DNA of 64,000 nucleotides from Flavimobilis rhizosphaerae (lineage in GTDB: Bacteria > Actinomycetota > Actinomycetes > Actinomycetales > Cellulomonadaceae): contig NZ_JACZDF010000006.1 of assembly GCF_014852685.1 (NCBI RefSeq), forward strand, positions 62,001-126,000, read 5' to 3'. The notes under the pieces were generated by a model. That model saw nothing but the letters and a program-made list of their open reading frames with translations. It made no database searches and had not been told where the DNA came from. How positions within the stretch are numbered: the first letter of the stretch is position 1; each line of letters opens with the position of its first letter. Made by a program: the position numbers and the translations under genes. Shown one piece after another: positions 16,622 to 25,936 of this stretch.

Positions 16622-18181
16622 GTGGAAGCCCGTCTCGACGCCGCCGCGGTCCGACGCTGGGCCGACCTCGCGGTCGCCGCGCTCGAGAGAGCGCGCGAGC
16701 GGATCGACGCGGCGAACGTCTTCCCCGTCGCGGACTCCGACACGGGGACGAACATGCTGCTCACGCTCGCTGCGGCACGGCGCGCGGTCGACGACGCGGA
16801 GGACGACGCAGCGGGCGCACTCCTGGACCTCGCACGCGGCGCGCTGCTCGCGGCGCGCGGCAACTCCGGGATCATCCTCTCCGAGCTCCTGCGCGGTCTC
16901 GCCGTGGGCGCCGAGCGTGCCACGCGCGACCACGGTCCGAGCGGGCACCTCGCGGGCCTCGACGCGGCGGGCGTCGCGATCGCCCTCCGCACGGGCGCGG
17001 GCGCGGCTCGCGCCGCGGTCGCGCGGCCGGCCCCGGGCACGATCCTCACGGCCGCAGACGCGGCGGCGTCGGCCGCGGAGCGTGCCGCCGCCGACTCTGG
17101 AGCGACGGCCGCCGCTGTCGTGCGGGAGGCCGTCGCCGGCGCGCGGACCGCCGTTCTCGGCTCTCCCGACGAGCTCGACGTCCTCGCCCACCACGGCGTG
17201 CTCGACGCTGGGGCGTTCGGCCTCACGCTCGTCCTCGCGGCGCTGCGCGACGCGCTTACGGACCCCGCCACCCGCGACGCGGCGGCCTCCGCCGTCGACC
17301 TGCCCGACGACCTCGCGGCCTCCGGCGGCCGCCGTGACGTCGGCACGCTGCACCCGGGCCACGTGGTCGCCGCAGGGGAGGCCGACGGTGCGTTCGAGGT
17401 CATGTACGTCGTCGAGGCAGACACCGACGGGGGCGACCTCGCCGACGGGCTCCGCGCACGGCTCCGCGCGGTCGGCGAGTCGGTCGTCGTCGTCGGCGGC
17501 GACGGCGTCTGGCAGGCGCACGTCCACACGGACACGCCGGCGGCAGCCCTCGAGGCGGCCGAGGGGGCTGGCCTCCGGCAGGTGTGCGTCCGCTCCCTCC
17601 TCGTCCCTCCGGGCGACGTCGGCGTCGTCGCCGGGGTGAGGAGCCCCGGCCTGCTCGCGGACGCCGCCGGCACGGGAGCCGTCGTCCTCGCGCGCACCGA
17701 CCGGCCGTGGACGCCGTCGGAGCTCGTGCGCGTCCTCGAGGACACGGGCCGCAGCCACATCGTCACCGTGCTGCGCTCCGACTCGGTCGCGACCCTGCGC
17801 AGGTCCCTGCACCGCATGCCTGGAGTGACAGTCGAGGCGGTCGTCGTGCCCGACGACCTCCACGTCGTCGCCGCGCTCACCGCGCGCGAGGAATCGCTCG
17901 GCCAGCACGGCGACGAGGCACGGGCGCTCGAGGACATGCGTGCCGCGGTCGCTGCGCTGCGCTGGTGCGACCTCGACGTCCGCACGGCCGACGTCGCCGC
18001 GGGGCTCACAAGCCTCGGCGAGCCCGGCGACGTCGGGCTCGCGATGGTCCTCGTCGGCGGCGGCGTCCCCGCCGACGACCTCGCAACGTGCCGCGCGCAC
18101 CTCAAGGCCCGGCCCGGCCTCGACGTCGTCGAGCTCTTCTCGGGCCGCGACGACACGGTCCTGCGGGTGGGGCTCCTGTGA
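16622..18181 (+). CDS. DAK2-domain fatty-acid-kinase-like protein (FakA/YloV type)
   Basis: A 519-aa protein. The N-terminal DAK2 (DhaL-like) nucleotide-binding domain has FPVADSDTGTNML (residues about 34-46, Mg-binding aspartates) and ARGNSGIILSELLRG near 80. The rest matches the FakA middle and C-terminal domains (VMYVVEAD, HVHTDTP). In Firmicutes such proteins phosphorylate FakB-bound fatty acids; in actinobacteria the gene is habitually paired with recG, and its role is not established. The GTG at 16622 follows AAGGAG (16609-16614); an upstream in-frame extension is not supported. It overlaps recG by 4 bp. Confidence 0.85.
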   Translation: MEARLDAAAVRRWADLAVAALERARERIDAANVFPVADSDTGTNMLLTLAAARRAVDDAEDDAAGALLDLARGALLAARGNSGIILSELLRGLAVGAERATRDHGPSGHLAGLDAAGVAIALRTGAGAARAAVARPAPGTILTAADAAASAAERAAADSGATAAAVVREAVAGARTAVLGSPDELDVLAHHGVLDAGAFGLTLVLAALRDALTDPATRDAAASAVDLPDDLAASGGRRDVGTLHPGHVVAAGEADGAFEVMYVVEADTDGGDLADGLRARLRAVGESVVVVGGDGVWQAHVHTDTPAAALEAAEGAGLRQVCVRSLLVPPGDVGVVAGVRSPGLLADAAGTGAVVLARTDRPWTPSELVRVLEDTGRSHIVTVLRSDSVATLRRSLHRMPGVTVEAVVVPDDLHVVAALTAREESLGQHGDEARALEDMRAAVAALRWCDLDVRTADVAAGLTSLGEPGDVGLAMVLVGGGVPADDLATCRAHLKARPGLDVVELFSGRDDTVLRVGLL

Positions 18182-20454
18182 GCGAGCTCGCGGTCCCCGC
18201 CGACGCCTCGGGGCTCGACGCACCGCTCGAGCGCGTCCTCGGGAAGCCGACGGCCAAGGGCCTCGCGACGCTCGGCCTCACGACCGTCGGCGACCTCCTG
18301 CGGCACTACCCGCGGCGCTACGTCGAGCCCGGTGAGCGCACGAGCATCGCCGACCTCGAGGTCGGCGCGCACGTCACGGTCGTCGCGCAGGTCGAACGCG
18401 CGACGGTCCGCACCATGCGGGCGCGCTCGGGCGCGATCCTCTCGGTCGTCGTCACGGACGGGTCCCGCAGCCTCGACCTGTCGTTCTTCGCGCGGCACGC
18501 GGGCGCGCTGCGCCCGCACGAGTCGCGGCTCGTGCCGGGTCGTCTCGCGCAGTTCTCGGGCACCGTGAGCGAGTACCGCGGCGCCCTCCAGCTCACACAC
18601 CCCGACTACGAGGTCATTGAGGACGCCGAGGGGCTCGGCGAGATGCCGCCGACCCCCATCTACCCCGCGACTGCGCAGATGCCCTCGTGGAAGACGGCGC
18701 GCGCGGTGCGGGCCGTCCTGCCCGCGCTCGTCGACGGCCTGCCTGAGCCCGTGCCGTTCGAGGTGCGCGCGCGGCGCGGTCTCATGTCGCTGCCTGACGC
18801 GATCCGCACCGTGCACGCGCCTGCCACGGTCGCCGACGCCTACCGGGCGCGCCGCACGCTGCGCTTCGAGGAGGCGCTCGTCCTTCAGACCGAGCTCGCC
18901 CGCCGCCGGCACGCCGCGCTCGCCCTCTCGGCCGTGCCGCGGCCGCGCGCCGAGGGCCCGTCGCTCCTCGCGGACCTCGACGCCCGTCTGCCGTTCGACC
19001 TCACGGCGGGGCAGGTCGAGGTCGGTGACGAGATCGCCGCCGACCTCGGGCGGGCCCACCCCATGCAGCGGCTCCTCCAGGGTGACGTCGGCTCGGGCAA
19101 GACGCTCGTCGCGCTGCGCGCGATGCTCCAGGTCGTCGACGCGGGCGGGCAGGCGGTCCTCCTCGCGCCGACCGAGGTCCTCGCCCAGCAGCACCACCGC
19201 ACGCTCACGGCGCTCCTCGGCCCGCTCGCCGAGGGCGGCCTGCTCGGTGGTGACGAGCGTGCGACGCGCGTCGCGCTCCTCACGGGGTCGCTCGGTGCCG
19301 CGGCGACGCGTGAGGCGCTGCTCGACGCGGCGAGCGGCCGCGCGGGCATCGTTGTCGGTACGCACGCGCTGCTCTCCGAGAGGGTCCAGTTCGCCGACCT
19401 CGGTCTCGTCGTCGTCGACGAGCAGCACCGCTTCGGCGTCGAGCAGCGCGACACGCTGCGCACGCGGGGCGACGACGTGCCACACATGCTCGTCATGACG
19501 GCGACGCCCATCCCGCGCACGGTCGCCATGACCGTCTTCGGGGACCTCGAGGTATCGACGCTCACCGAGGTGCCCCAGGGGCGCGCAGGCATCACGTCGC
19601 ACGTCGTGTGGGCGGACCGGCCCGCCTGGGTGCAACGCGTCTGGCAGGTCGCCCGCGAGCACGTCGACAGGGGTGAGCGCGTCTTCGTCGTGTGCCCGCG
19701 GATCACGGGCGACGACGCCACGTCCGACGGCGCCGACCTGCTCGACGACCTCGCCGCGCAGCTCGGCGGCGGCACGTCGTCGGGCGCCTCGTCGCCCGAC
19801 GGCGTTGCTGCTGGCAGCACGGGCGCGGGCACCCCGCCCGCGCGACGCGCGGTCGAGGACGTCGTGCGCGAGCTCGAGGGCATGCCCGTCCTCGGGGGCG
19901 CGGCGATCGGCACGCTCCACGGCCGGATGCCGTCGGACGAGCGTGACCGCGCGATGGCCGCGTTCCTCGAGGGACGCACGCAGGTCCTCGTCGCGACGAC
20001 CGTCATCGAGGTCGGCGTCGACGTGCCGCTCGCGACCGTCATGGTGATCCTCGACGCCGACGTCTTCGGCATCTCCCAGCTTCACCAGCTGCGTGGTCGC
20101 GTCGGCCGCGGCACGCTGCCCGGCACGTGCTTCTTCGTGACACGCGCCGAGGAGGGCTCGGACGCCGCGCAGCGCCTCACGCACCTCGCGGGCACGACCG
20201 ACGGCTTCGAGCTCGCGCTCCTCGACCTCTCGGTGCGCCGCGAGGGCGACGTCCTCGGCGCGTCGCAGTCGGGCGGTGCGAGCTCGCTGCGGCTCCTGCG
20301 CGTCGTCAAGGACGCGGACCTCATCGCGGAGGCGCGCGAGGAGGCGACGGACCTCGTCGCGGCCGACCCGACGCTGGCGGCGTTCCCCGCGCTCGCGGCC
20401 GCGGTCGAGGCGCGGCTCCGGGGCGTCGAGACCGCGTTCCTCGACCGCGGCTGA
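18178..20454 (+). CDS. recG: ATP-dependent DNA helicase RecG
   Basis: A 758-aa superfamily-2 helicase that remodels stalled replication forks and Holliday junctions. An N-terminal wedge/OB domain (about 1-250, with VVAQVERATVRTMRARSGAILSV split over strands) precedes the motor: Walker A QGDVGSGKT near residue 303, DEQHRFGVEQ near 413, TATPIPRT, and C-terminal RGRVGRG (motif VI). The GTG start overlaps the DAK2 stop (GTGA). An extra Ser/Gly/Thr-rich insert (about residues 530-555, GGTSSGASSPDGVAAGSTG) interrupts the second motor domain; probably a surface loop. DNA-damage induction is suggested by the upstream RecA-NDp-like site. Confidence 0.97.
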   Translation: MSELAVPADASGLDAPLERVLGKPTAKGLATLGLTTVGDLLRHYPRRYVEPGERTSIADLEVGAHVTVVAQVERATVRTMRARSGAILSVVVTDGSRSLDLSFFARHAGALRPHESRLVPGRLAQFSGTVSEYRGALQLTHPDYEVIEDAEGLGEMPPTPIYPATAQMPSWKTARAVRAVLPALVDGLPEPVPFEVRARRGLMSLPDAIRTVHAPATVADAYRARRTLRFEEALVLQTELARRRHAALALSAVPRPRAEGPSLLADLDARLPFDLTAGQVEVGDEIAADLGRAHPMQRLLQGDVGSGKTLVALRAMLQVVDAGGQAVLLAPTEVLAQQHHRTLTALLGPLAEGGLLGGDERATRVALLTGSLGAAATREALLDAASGRAGIVVGTHALLSERVQFADLGLVVVDEQHRFGVEQRDTLRTRGDDVPHMLVMTATPIPRTVAMTVFGDLEVSTLTEVPQGRAGITSHVVWADRPAWVQRVWQVAREHVDRGERVFVVCPRITGDDATSDGADLLDDLAAQLGGGTSSGASSPDGVAAGSTGAGTPPARRAVEDVVRELEGMPVLGGAAIGTLHGRMPSDERDRAMAAFLEGRTQVLVATTVIEVGVDVPLATVMVILDADVFGISQLHQLRGRVGRGTLPGTCFFVTRAEEGSDAAQRLTHLAGTTDGFELALLDLSVRREGDVLGASQSGGASSLRLLRVVKDADLIAEAREEATDLVAADPTLAAFPALAAAVEARLRGVETAFLDRG

Positions 20455-20551
20455 ACGTGCCGCGGTCTGCAGCGTCCCCGGCCACGGCCCGGCCCTGGGG
20501 CCGAGGCGCCGGCTGCCTGATGCTGCGCGTCGCGGGCCCTAGGCTGTTCCC

Positions 20552-21127
20552 GTGACACGGATCGTGGCCGGACGCGCCGGCGGACGCAGCCTCAAGGTGC
20601 CGCCCAAGGGCACGCGCCCGACGAGCGACCGGGTGCGCGAGGCGATGTTCTCGCGCCTCGAGCACTACGACGTCGTCGACGGCGCGCGGGTCCTCGACCT
20701 CTTCGCCGGCTCGGGCGCCCTCGGGCTCGAGGCCGCGAGCCGCGGCGCCGCGGCCGTCGTCCTCGTCGACGCGTCGCGCCAGGCCGCGGACGTGTGCCGC
20801 ACGAACGCTGCCGCGACCGGGCTCACGGCCGTCGTCACGGTCGTCGTCGACCGTGCCGAGCGCGTCGTCGCGCACCCGCCCGCGCAGCCGTGGGACCTCG
20901 TCCTCGTCGACCCGCCGTACGACCTGCCGGACGCGACCGTCGACGCGCTCCTCGAGGCGCTCGCGGTCGACGGCGCCCTCACGCCCGGCGCGGTCGTCGT
21001 CGTCGAGCGCTCACGGCGCACCGCACCTCCGACGTGGCCCACCGGGTGGAGCGAGATCGCTCACAAGGACTACGGCGAGACGAGCATCTGGTACGGGGGA
21101 CCCGATGGCGACGACGCGCCCGCCTGA
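20552..21127 (+). CDS. rsmD: 16S rRNA (guanine(966)-N(2))-methyltransferase
   Basis: A 191-aa class I methyltransferase. It begins MTRIVAGRAGGRSLKVPP, then the family's TRPTSDRVREAMFS, SAM motif I VLDLFAGSGALGLEA (about 48-62), and the catalytic motif LVDPPYDLP (DPPY for NPPY, normal for RsmD). The GTG start is 6 nt after TAGGCT (20540-20545), with no Shine-Dalgarno: likely leaderless. It precedes coaD, as in most bacteria. Confidence 0.93.
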   Translation: MTRIVAGRAGGRSLKVPPKGTRPTSDRVREAMFSRLEHYDVVDGARVLDLFAGSGALGLEAASRGAAAVVLVDASRQAADVCRTNAAATGLTAVVTVVVDRAERVVAHPPAQPWDLVLVDPPYDLPDATVDALLEALAVDGALTPGAVVVVERSRRTAPPTWPTGWSEIAHKDYGETSIWYGGPDGDDAPA

Positions 21128-21187
21128 GCAGGACGGGTGCCGCGTGGGGACCGGGCTGTCGCCGGAGGCATGGTCTAGCGTGGAGAG

Positions 21188-21724
21188 GTGACCATCGCCG
21201 TCTGCCCGGGGTCGTTCGACCCGTTCACGCTCGGACACCTCGACGTCGTGCGCCGCGCCCGACGCCTCGTCCCCGAGGTCGTCGTCGGCGTCGCCCGCAA
21301 CTCCTCGAAGTCGTCCCTCCTCACGCTCGACGAGCGCCTCGACGTCGCCCGTGCCGCGGTCGCTGGCCTCGCGGGCGTGCGGGTCGAGCCCGTGCCCGGC
21401 CTGCTCGTCGACTTCTGCCGGGAGATCGGCGCGACCGTCGTCGTCAAGGGCCTGCGCGGTGGCGCCGACTACGACGCCGAGGTGCCGATGGCCCTCATGA
21501 ACCGTCACCTCGCGGGCGTCGAGACCGTCTTCGTCGTCGGCGACGGCGCGCTCGCGCACGTCGCGTCGTCGCTCGTCAAGGACGTCGCCCGCTTCGGCGG
21601 ACCGATCGACGACCTCGTCCCGCCGGGCGTCGGCGACGTCGTGCGGGCCGCGCTCGCACGACGCGCCGCCGACGCAGACCCTGCCCGGCCCCGCACCGCC
21701 CGTCCCTCCGAGGAGCCCCGATGA
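21188..21724 (+). CDS. coaD: Phosphopantetheine adenylyltransferase
   Basis: A 178-aa nucleotidyltransferase that adenylates 4'-phosphopantetheine to dephospho-CoA. CPGSFDPFTLGHLDVV contains the (T/H)xGH motif; VKGLRGGADYDAE and ASSLVKDVARFGG are the other CoaD signatures. The C-terminal about 20 residues are an extra Ala/Arg/Pro tail. GTG start, with TAGCGT at 21176-21181 exactly 6 nt upstream and a GGAGAG abutting it. The stop overlaps the next gene by 4 bp (ATGA). Confidence 0.95.
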   Translation: MTIAVCPGSFDPFTLGHLDVVRRARRLVPEVVVGVARNSSKSSLLTLDERLDVARAAVAGLAGVRVEPVPGLLVDFCREIGATVVVKGLRGGADYDAEVPMALMNRHLAGVETVFVVGDGALAHVASSLVKDVARFGGPIDDLVPPGVGDVVRAALARRAADADPARPRTARPSEEPR

Positions 21725-22230
21725 CCGAGCAGCAGCACCCCACCGAGGACGAGGTCCCCAGCCTCCCCGCGCTCGTCGACGAGCTCGACGCGCTCGTCAC
21801 GCACGCGCGCGCCATGCCGATGTCGGCGTCCGTGCTGGTCAACCGTGCCGACGCGCTCGCGCTCGTCGATGACCTGCGGGCCGCGATGCCCGCTCAGCTC
21901 GACCGCGCCGACGAGGTGCTCTCGGATGCTGACCGCGTGCTCGCGGACGCTGAGGAGCAGGCAGAACGTGTCATCGCGACCGCGCGGACGCGAGCCGCTC
22001 AGCTCGTCGCCGAGGAGCAGGTCGTCGTCCAGGCGCGCGCCGAGGCCGCGCGGATCGTCGAGGAGGCGCATGCGCAGGCGGACACGCTGCGGCGCGAGGC
22101 CGACGACTACTGCGACCGGCGTCTCGCGGAGTTCGAGATCGACCTCGGCAAGCTCGTCCTCCAGGTGCAGGCCGGCCGCGCCAAGCTGGCGGAGCGGCTT
22201 GATGACAGCGCGTCCGCCTCGAACGACTAG
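21721..22230 (+). CDS. SepIVA/DivIVA-like coiled-coil septum protein
   Basis: A 169-aa cytoplasmic protein. Residues about 12-60 (LPALVDELDALVTHARAMPMSASVLVNR) form a short helical head and about 60-160 a continuous coiled coil rich in Ala/Glu/Arg (EEQAERVIATARTRAAQLVAEE). It sits exactly where M. tuberculosis has Rv2927c (SepIVA), a divisome protein needed for septation, immediately before DUF177-rnc-mutM. Overlaps coaD by 4 bp. Assignment rests on architecture and gene order. Confidence 0.7.
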   Translation: MTEQQHPTEDEVPSLPALVDELDALVTHARAMPMSASVLVNRADALALVDDLRAAMPAQLDRADEVLSDADRVLADAEEQAERVIATARTRAAQLVAEEQVVVQARAEAARIVEEAHAQADTLRREADDYCDRRLAEFEIDLGKLVLQVQAGRAKLAERLDDSASASND

Positions 22231-22288
22231 CATCGGAGGATCGCCGCGCCGATCCAGCGTGCGGCCCGACGAACAGCAGGCAACGATC

Positions 22289-22891
22289 GTGGACCACCGC
22301 ACGCCCGACCCTCGCGATCCCTTCGTCCTCGACGTGCACGACCTGGGGCGCTCACCAGGGTCGATGCGCGCGCTCGACACGACGCTCGAGGCTCCGGCCG
22401 GGTTCGGCACCGACATCGTCGCTGTGCCCGAGGGCTCGTCGGTCCACCTCGACCTGCGCCTCGAGGCCGTCATGGAGGGCGTGTACGTCTCCGGCCTTGT
22501 GACGGCCGACGCTGTCGGGGAGTGCGCTCGCTGCCTCACCGAGCTCGAGATCGACGTCGACGTCGACGTCGCCGAACTCTTCCTCTACCCCGAACGGGCA
22601 GCCGCCCTCGCGGAGGAGCAGGCCGACGAGGAGAACCCCGACGAGGTGTACCTCGTCGAGAACGAGCTCATCGACCTCGAGCCACCGCTGCGCGACGCGG
22701 TCGTCACGTCTCTGCCCTTCTCGCCCCTGTGTCGTCCCGACTGCCAGGGCCTGTGCTCGGAGTGCGGCGCGGACCTCAACGACCCAGCGAACGAGGACCA
22801 CTCCCACGAGATCCTCGACCCGCGCTGGAAGGCGCTCGCCGCGCTCGGCGGCGGTGATGCCGACGACACCGCTGAGGGGGGCGAGCGATGA
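22289..22891 (+). CDS. DUF177 (YceD-family) protein
   Basis: A 200-aa protein. The DUF177 core is seen in FVLDVHDLGRSPGSM, VPEGSSVHLDLRLEAVMEGVYVSG split over the first half, then GECARCLTELEIDVDVDVAELF and the C-terminal CRPDCQGLCSECGADLN. In other bacteria YceD is linked to 23S rRNA accumulation and L32. The start is uncertain: GTG 22289 fits the family N-terminus best, but GTG 22259 is also in frame and no good Shine-Dalgarno distinguishes them. It overlaps rnc by 4 bp. The L32 gene (rpmF), usually between DUF177 and rnc, is absent here. Confidence 0.82.
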   Translation: MDHRTPDPRDPFVLDVHDLGRSPGSMRALDTTLEAPAGFGTDIVAVPEGSSVHLDLRLEAVMEGVYVSGLVTADAVGECARCLTELEIDVDVDVAELFLYPERAAALAEEQADEENPDEVYLVENELIDLEPPLRDAVVTSLPFSPLCRPDCQGLCSECGADLNDPANEDHSHEILDPRWKALAALGGGDADDTAEGGER

Positions 22892-23628
22892 GCGCGGCCG
22901 AGACCACCCTCTCGCCGTCGGACCTGCTCGAGACGCTCGGGATCGACGTTGACCCTGAGCTCCTCGTCCTTGCGCTCACCCATCGCAGCTTCGCGCACGA
23001 GGCGGGTGGCATCCCGACGAACGAGCGCCTCGAGTTCCTCGGGGACTCGGTGCTCGGGGTCATCGTCACGGAGGCACTCTTCCGTCGGCACGCCTCGCAG
23101 CCCGAGGGTGAGCTCGCGAAGATGCGGTCGGCGACGGTCTCGCAGCGCGCTCTCGCGGAGGTCGCGAGGACGCTTGACCTCGGCCAGTACATTCTCCTCG
23201 GCAAGGGGGAGCGGCGAACGGGCGGCCGTGAGAAGGACTCGATCCTCTCCGACACGGTCGAGGCGATCATCGGTGCCGTCTACCTCACGCATGGGCTCGA
23301 GCGCACACGGCGCTTCGTCCACACGCTCGTCGACCCGCTGCTCGACGCTGCCGCGGGGCTTGGCGCGGGGCTCGACTGGAAGACGAGCCTCCAGGAGGCG
23401 TCCGCCGAGGCCGGCCTCGGCGCGCCACGCTACGAGTCGGACTCCGAGGGGCCCGACCACGCGCGGATCTTCACGTCACGCGTCGTGCTAGCCGGGGTCG
23501 TCCGGGGCACGGGACAGGGCACCGCGAAGAAGCACGCGGAGCAGATCGCGGCGGAGGAGGCGTACGAGTGGGTCCAGGTGCACCTCGCCGCGACCGCCGT
23601 GCAGGAGGAGCCCGCCGAGGGTGCCTGA
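22888..23628 (+). CDS. rnc: Ribonuclease III
   Basis: A 246-aa double-strand-specific endoribonuclease for rRNA and mRNA processing. The signature [16 protein letters not shown] lies at residues about 46-61, with the second metal-binding motif [12 protein letters not shown] near 122. A C-terminal dsRNA-binding domain follows ([14 protein letters not shown]...[20 protein letters not shown]). Both starts are tight: ATG overlaps DUF177 by 4 bp, and its own end overlaps mutM by 8 bp. Confidence 0.96.
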   Translation: MSAAETTLSPSDLLETLGIDVDPELLVLALTHRSFAHEAGGIPTNERLEFLGDSVLGVIVTEALFRRHASQPEGELAKMRSATVSQRALAEVARTLDLGQYILLGKGERRTGGREKDSILSDTVEAIIGAVYLTHGLERTRRFVHTLVDPLLDAAAGLGAGLDWKTSLQEASAEAGLGAPRYESDSEGPDHARIFTSRVVLAGVVRGTGQGTAKKHAEQIAAEEAYEWVQVHLAATAVQEEPAEGA

Positions 23629-24517
23629 GCTTCCTGAGGTCGAGACCGTCCGCGACGGTCTCGACCGGCACGTCGTCGGTCTGAGCGTCACCCGCGCGGA
23701 GGTTCTCGCGCACCAGAGCGTGCGCCGCCACGAGGGCGGCGGGCCCGACCTCGTCGGACGGCTCGCGGGCCTGCGGCTCGCGGCCGCGGTGCGGCGCGGC
23801 AAGTTTCTGTGGCTGCCGCTGTCCGACGCGTCCGGGCCGACGGGTGAGGCACTGCTCGCGCACCTCGGCATGTCGGGTCAGCTCCTCGTCTCCGACGCGC
23901 CCCTGCCGGCACGCCGGCACCTGCGGGCCCGGATCCTGCTCGGCGAGGCCGGCCGCGCGCTCGACTTCGTCGACCAGCGGATGTTCGGCTACCTCGCGGT
24001 GAGCGAGCTCGTCCCCACGCCCGACGGCCTGCCCGGAGGGCTTGGCGCCCCGGACCCGTGGCTGCCCGCACCCGTCGCGCACGTCGCGCGCGACCTCCTC
24101 GACCCGGCGGTCGACGTCCGCGCGCTCGCCCGCGCCGCCCGCACGCGCCGGACCGCGATCAAGCGGCTCCTGCTCGACCAGACGTTCGTCTCGGGCGTCG
24201 GCAACATCTATGCCGACGAGGCCCTGTGGCGGGCGCGCGTCCACCATGCGCGGGCTGCGTCGGGCATCGCCGAGACGCGCCTCGTCGATCTCTTCACGGC
24301 CGCACGCGACGTCATGACCGAGGCCCTCGCGGTCGGCGGCACGAGCTTCGACGCGCTCTACGTCAACGTCAACGGCGAGTCCGGCTACTTCGCGCGCGGC
24401 CTCAACGCCTACGGGCGCGAGGGTGAACCGTGCCCGCGGTGCGGCACGCCCCTGCGCCGCGAGGCCTTCACGAACCGCTCGTCGTTCTTCTGCCCCGTCT
24501 GCCAGCGGCGGCGGTGA
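23621..24517 (+). CDS. mutM: Formamidopyrimidine-DNA glycosylase
   Basis: A 298-aa base-excision repair enzyme that removes 8-oxoguanine and formamidopyrimidines. After Met removal the catalytic P1 and E2 are present ([13 protein letters not shown]). The H2TH region ([26 protein letters not shown]) and the C-terminal zinc finger [10 protein letters not shown]...FFCPVCQ are intact. GTG start inside rnc, an 8-bp overlap; likely translationally coupled. The linked set rnc-mutM is common in actinobacteria. Confidence 0.96.
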   Translation: MPELPEVETVRDGLDRHVVGLSVTRAEVLAHQSVRRHEGGGPDLVGRLAGLRLAAAVRRGKFLWLPLSDASGPTGEALLAHLGMSGQLLVSDAPLPARRHLRARILLGEAGRALDFVDQRMFGYLAVSELVPTPDGLPGGLGAPDPWLPAPVAHVARDLLDPAVDVRALARAARTRRTAIKRLLLDQTFVSGVGNIYADEALWRARVHHARAASGIAETRLVDLFTAARDVMTEALAVGGTSFDALYVNVNGESGYFARGLNAYGREGEPCPRCGTPLRREAFTNRSSFFCPVCQRRR

Positions 24518-24560
24518 GCGGCGGCCGTGAGGGTGCGCGTCGCGTCGTAGACTCCCCGCC

Positions 24561-25268
24561 ATGCCTCGCCCTCGTCGTGCCCGTGACATCCCCCTGCGCT
24601 TCGATGACGGGTTCCGCGGTGCGATCGCGATGCTCGTGTCGGTGCCGTTCGTCGTCGTGGCTGTGCTCATGCTCAGGGGGCCGAAGGACGACCTCGGGAC
24701 GGCGCTCGCGTGGCTGTGCGTGTCCTTCACGGTGTTCTTCGTCGTCTACAACGCGTGGACGCACCTGCTGCTGTCGAGGGAGGACGCGCGCACGGTGACG
24801 CGGCTCGTGGCCCTCCAGCATCGCCGTGGTGCGAGCACGCTGTCGAAGGCTCTGGGTCTGAGGTCGGCCGAGGAGTGGGGCGTGACGGCTGCGGCGACGG
24901 CGCTCGTCATCTCGATCGCTGCGGCGGTCGTGGGGGCGCGTGACGGCGGGCTGCTGCTTCCGGTGCTCGTGCTCGTCACCGTCGCGTCGACGTGGGTGTC
25001 GGTCGTCTACGCGTTCGCGCTGCGCTACCTGCGGCTCCACGCGGCGGGGGAGCGGATCGACTTCGGGCTCGACGAAGAGCCCGAGTTCGGGGAGTTCCTC
25101 TCGATGGCGGTCATGGTCTCGGCCGTCGGTGCGCTCTCGGGCGGGACGCCACGCACGCGTGCGGGACTCACCGCGGTCCGCGTCCAGACGGTCGTCGCGT
25201 TCGCGTTCAACACGATCGTCGTCGCGATGGCGGTCTCGCTCATCACGGGGCTCGTCACGTCGTCCTGA
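24561..25268 (+). CDS. DUF1345-family membrane protein
   Basis: A 235-aa integral membrane protein with about five hydrophobic helices (for example AIAMLVSVPFVVVAVLML, LAWLCVSFTVFFVVYNAW, VLVLVTVASTWVSVVYAF, VVAFAFNTIVVAMAVSLI). The motif WVSVVYAFALRYLRLH followed by a short negatively charged loop (FGLDEEPEFGEF) is characteristic of DUF1345. Function unknown. The ATG is 7 nt after TAGACT (24548-24553), so probably leaderless. Confidence 0.75.
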   Translation: MPRPRRARDIPLRFDDGFRGAIAMLVSVPFVVVAVLMLRGPKDDLGTALAWLCVSFTVFFVVYNAWTHLLLSREDARTVTRLVALQHRRGASTLSKALGLRSAEEWGVTAAATALVISIAAAVVGARDGGLLLPVLVLVTVASTWVSVVYAFALRYLRLHAAGERIDFGLDEEPEFGEFLSMAVMVSAVGALSGGTPRTRAGLTAVRVQTVVAFAFNTIVVAMAVSLITGLVTSS

Positions 25269-25280
25269 CCACCGGCACCG

Positions 25281-25297
25281 CTCCCCGTCCCGGGGAG
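25281..25297. terminator. Small hairpin between converging genes
   Basis: CTCCCC (25281-25286) / GGGGAG (25292-25297) in the 58-bp gap between the DUF1345 and HXXEE genes. The gap also holds a 10-bp direct repeat CCTGTCAGCG (near 25307 and 25322). Confidence 0.4.
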
Positions 25298-25326
25298 GGG
25301 GACCCGCCTGTCAGCGGCGTCGCCTG

Positions 25327-25809
25327 TCAGCGCCGCCGTGACACTGGCAGGAGTCTCGCGAGGGCGTGGCAGACGAGCGCCGCTGAGACGAGGAGCGCGG
25401 CGCCCCGTGCGTAATCGGCCGCGCGCAGGGGCGTGCCCTCGAGCGCGAGCTCGCGGCGCGCGACCGTCGCGCCGGGCAGCATGACGGGCAGGGCCGTCGC
25501 GACGCCGGGCGTGTAGCCCCGCTGGAGGACGGAGGCGCCGACGTGCGTCGCGACGTGCGCCTCGAGGCCTGCGACGACCGCCCGGTAGAGGCGTGAGCGG
25601 CCGCCGAGGCCGCGACCTGCGCGGCAGGCGGCGGCGACGAGCACGCCCATGAGCCCGACCGCGACCCACGACTGCCGATGGTCCATGCGCAGCACCTCGA
25701 CACCTGTCGCGTCGGCGGCGCGCTCGCACGCGACGGGGAACGCCATGGCCTCCTCGACGTCGTGGAGCGCCCAGGCGAGGAGGAGTGTAGAAGGTCCGTT
25801 CCGTGGCAT
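25327..25809 (-). CDS. HXXEE-domain membrane protein
   Basis: A 160-aa integral membrane protein. The defining motif HDVEEAMAFP (residues about 16-25) follows a short N-terminal helix (LLLAWALHD). Further hydrophobic segments are VAVGLMGVLVAAAC and ALLVSAALVCHALARLL. HXXEE proteins are uncharacterised; the conserved His/Glu pair suggests metal binding or redox chemistry, but that is speculation. The ATG lies 7 nt after TATTGT on the minus strand, so the mRNA is probably leaderless. Confidence 0.7.
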   Translation of the reverse strand: MPRNGPSTLLLAWALHDVEEAMAFPVACERAADATGVEVLRMDHRQSWVAVGLMGVLVAAACRAGRGLGGRSRLYRAVVAGLEAHVATHVGASVLQRGYTPGVATALPVMLPGATVARRELALEGTPLRAADYARGAALLVSAALVCHALARLLPVSRRR

Positions 25810-25936
25810 GCGGCTGACAATAGCGCTCTCACGTCGTCACCGCAGGGCGCACTACGGCGCGCGTCGGGAGAGGACGCGACCGCCACACGCGCGAGACAGG
25901 GCGTCAACCGTGCGGCGCGCTGGGTACGATGGTCCT

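Noticed and set aside
22400-22420. TGTCGGTG on the minus strand inside DUF177 as a RecA-NDp promoter
   Set aside because: No TANNNT follows after 8 bp and no gene starts on that strand.
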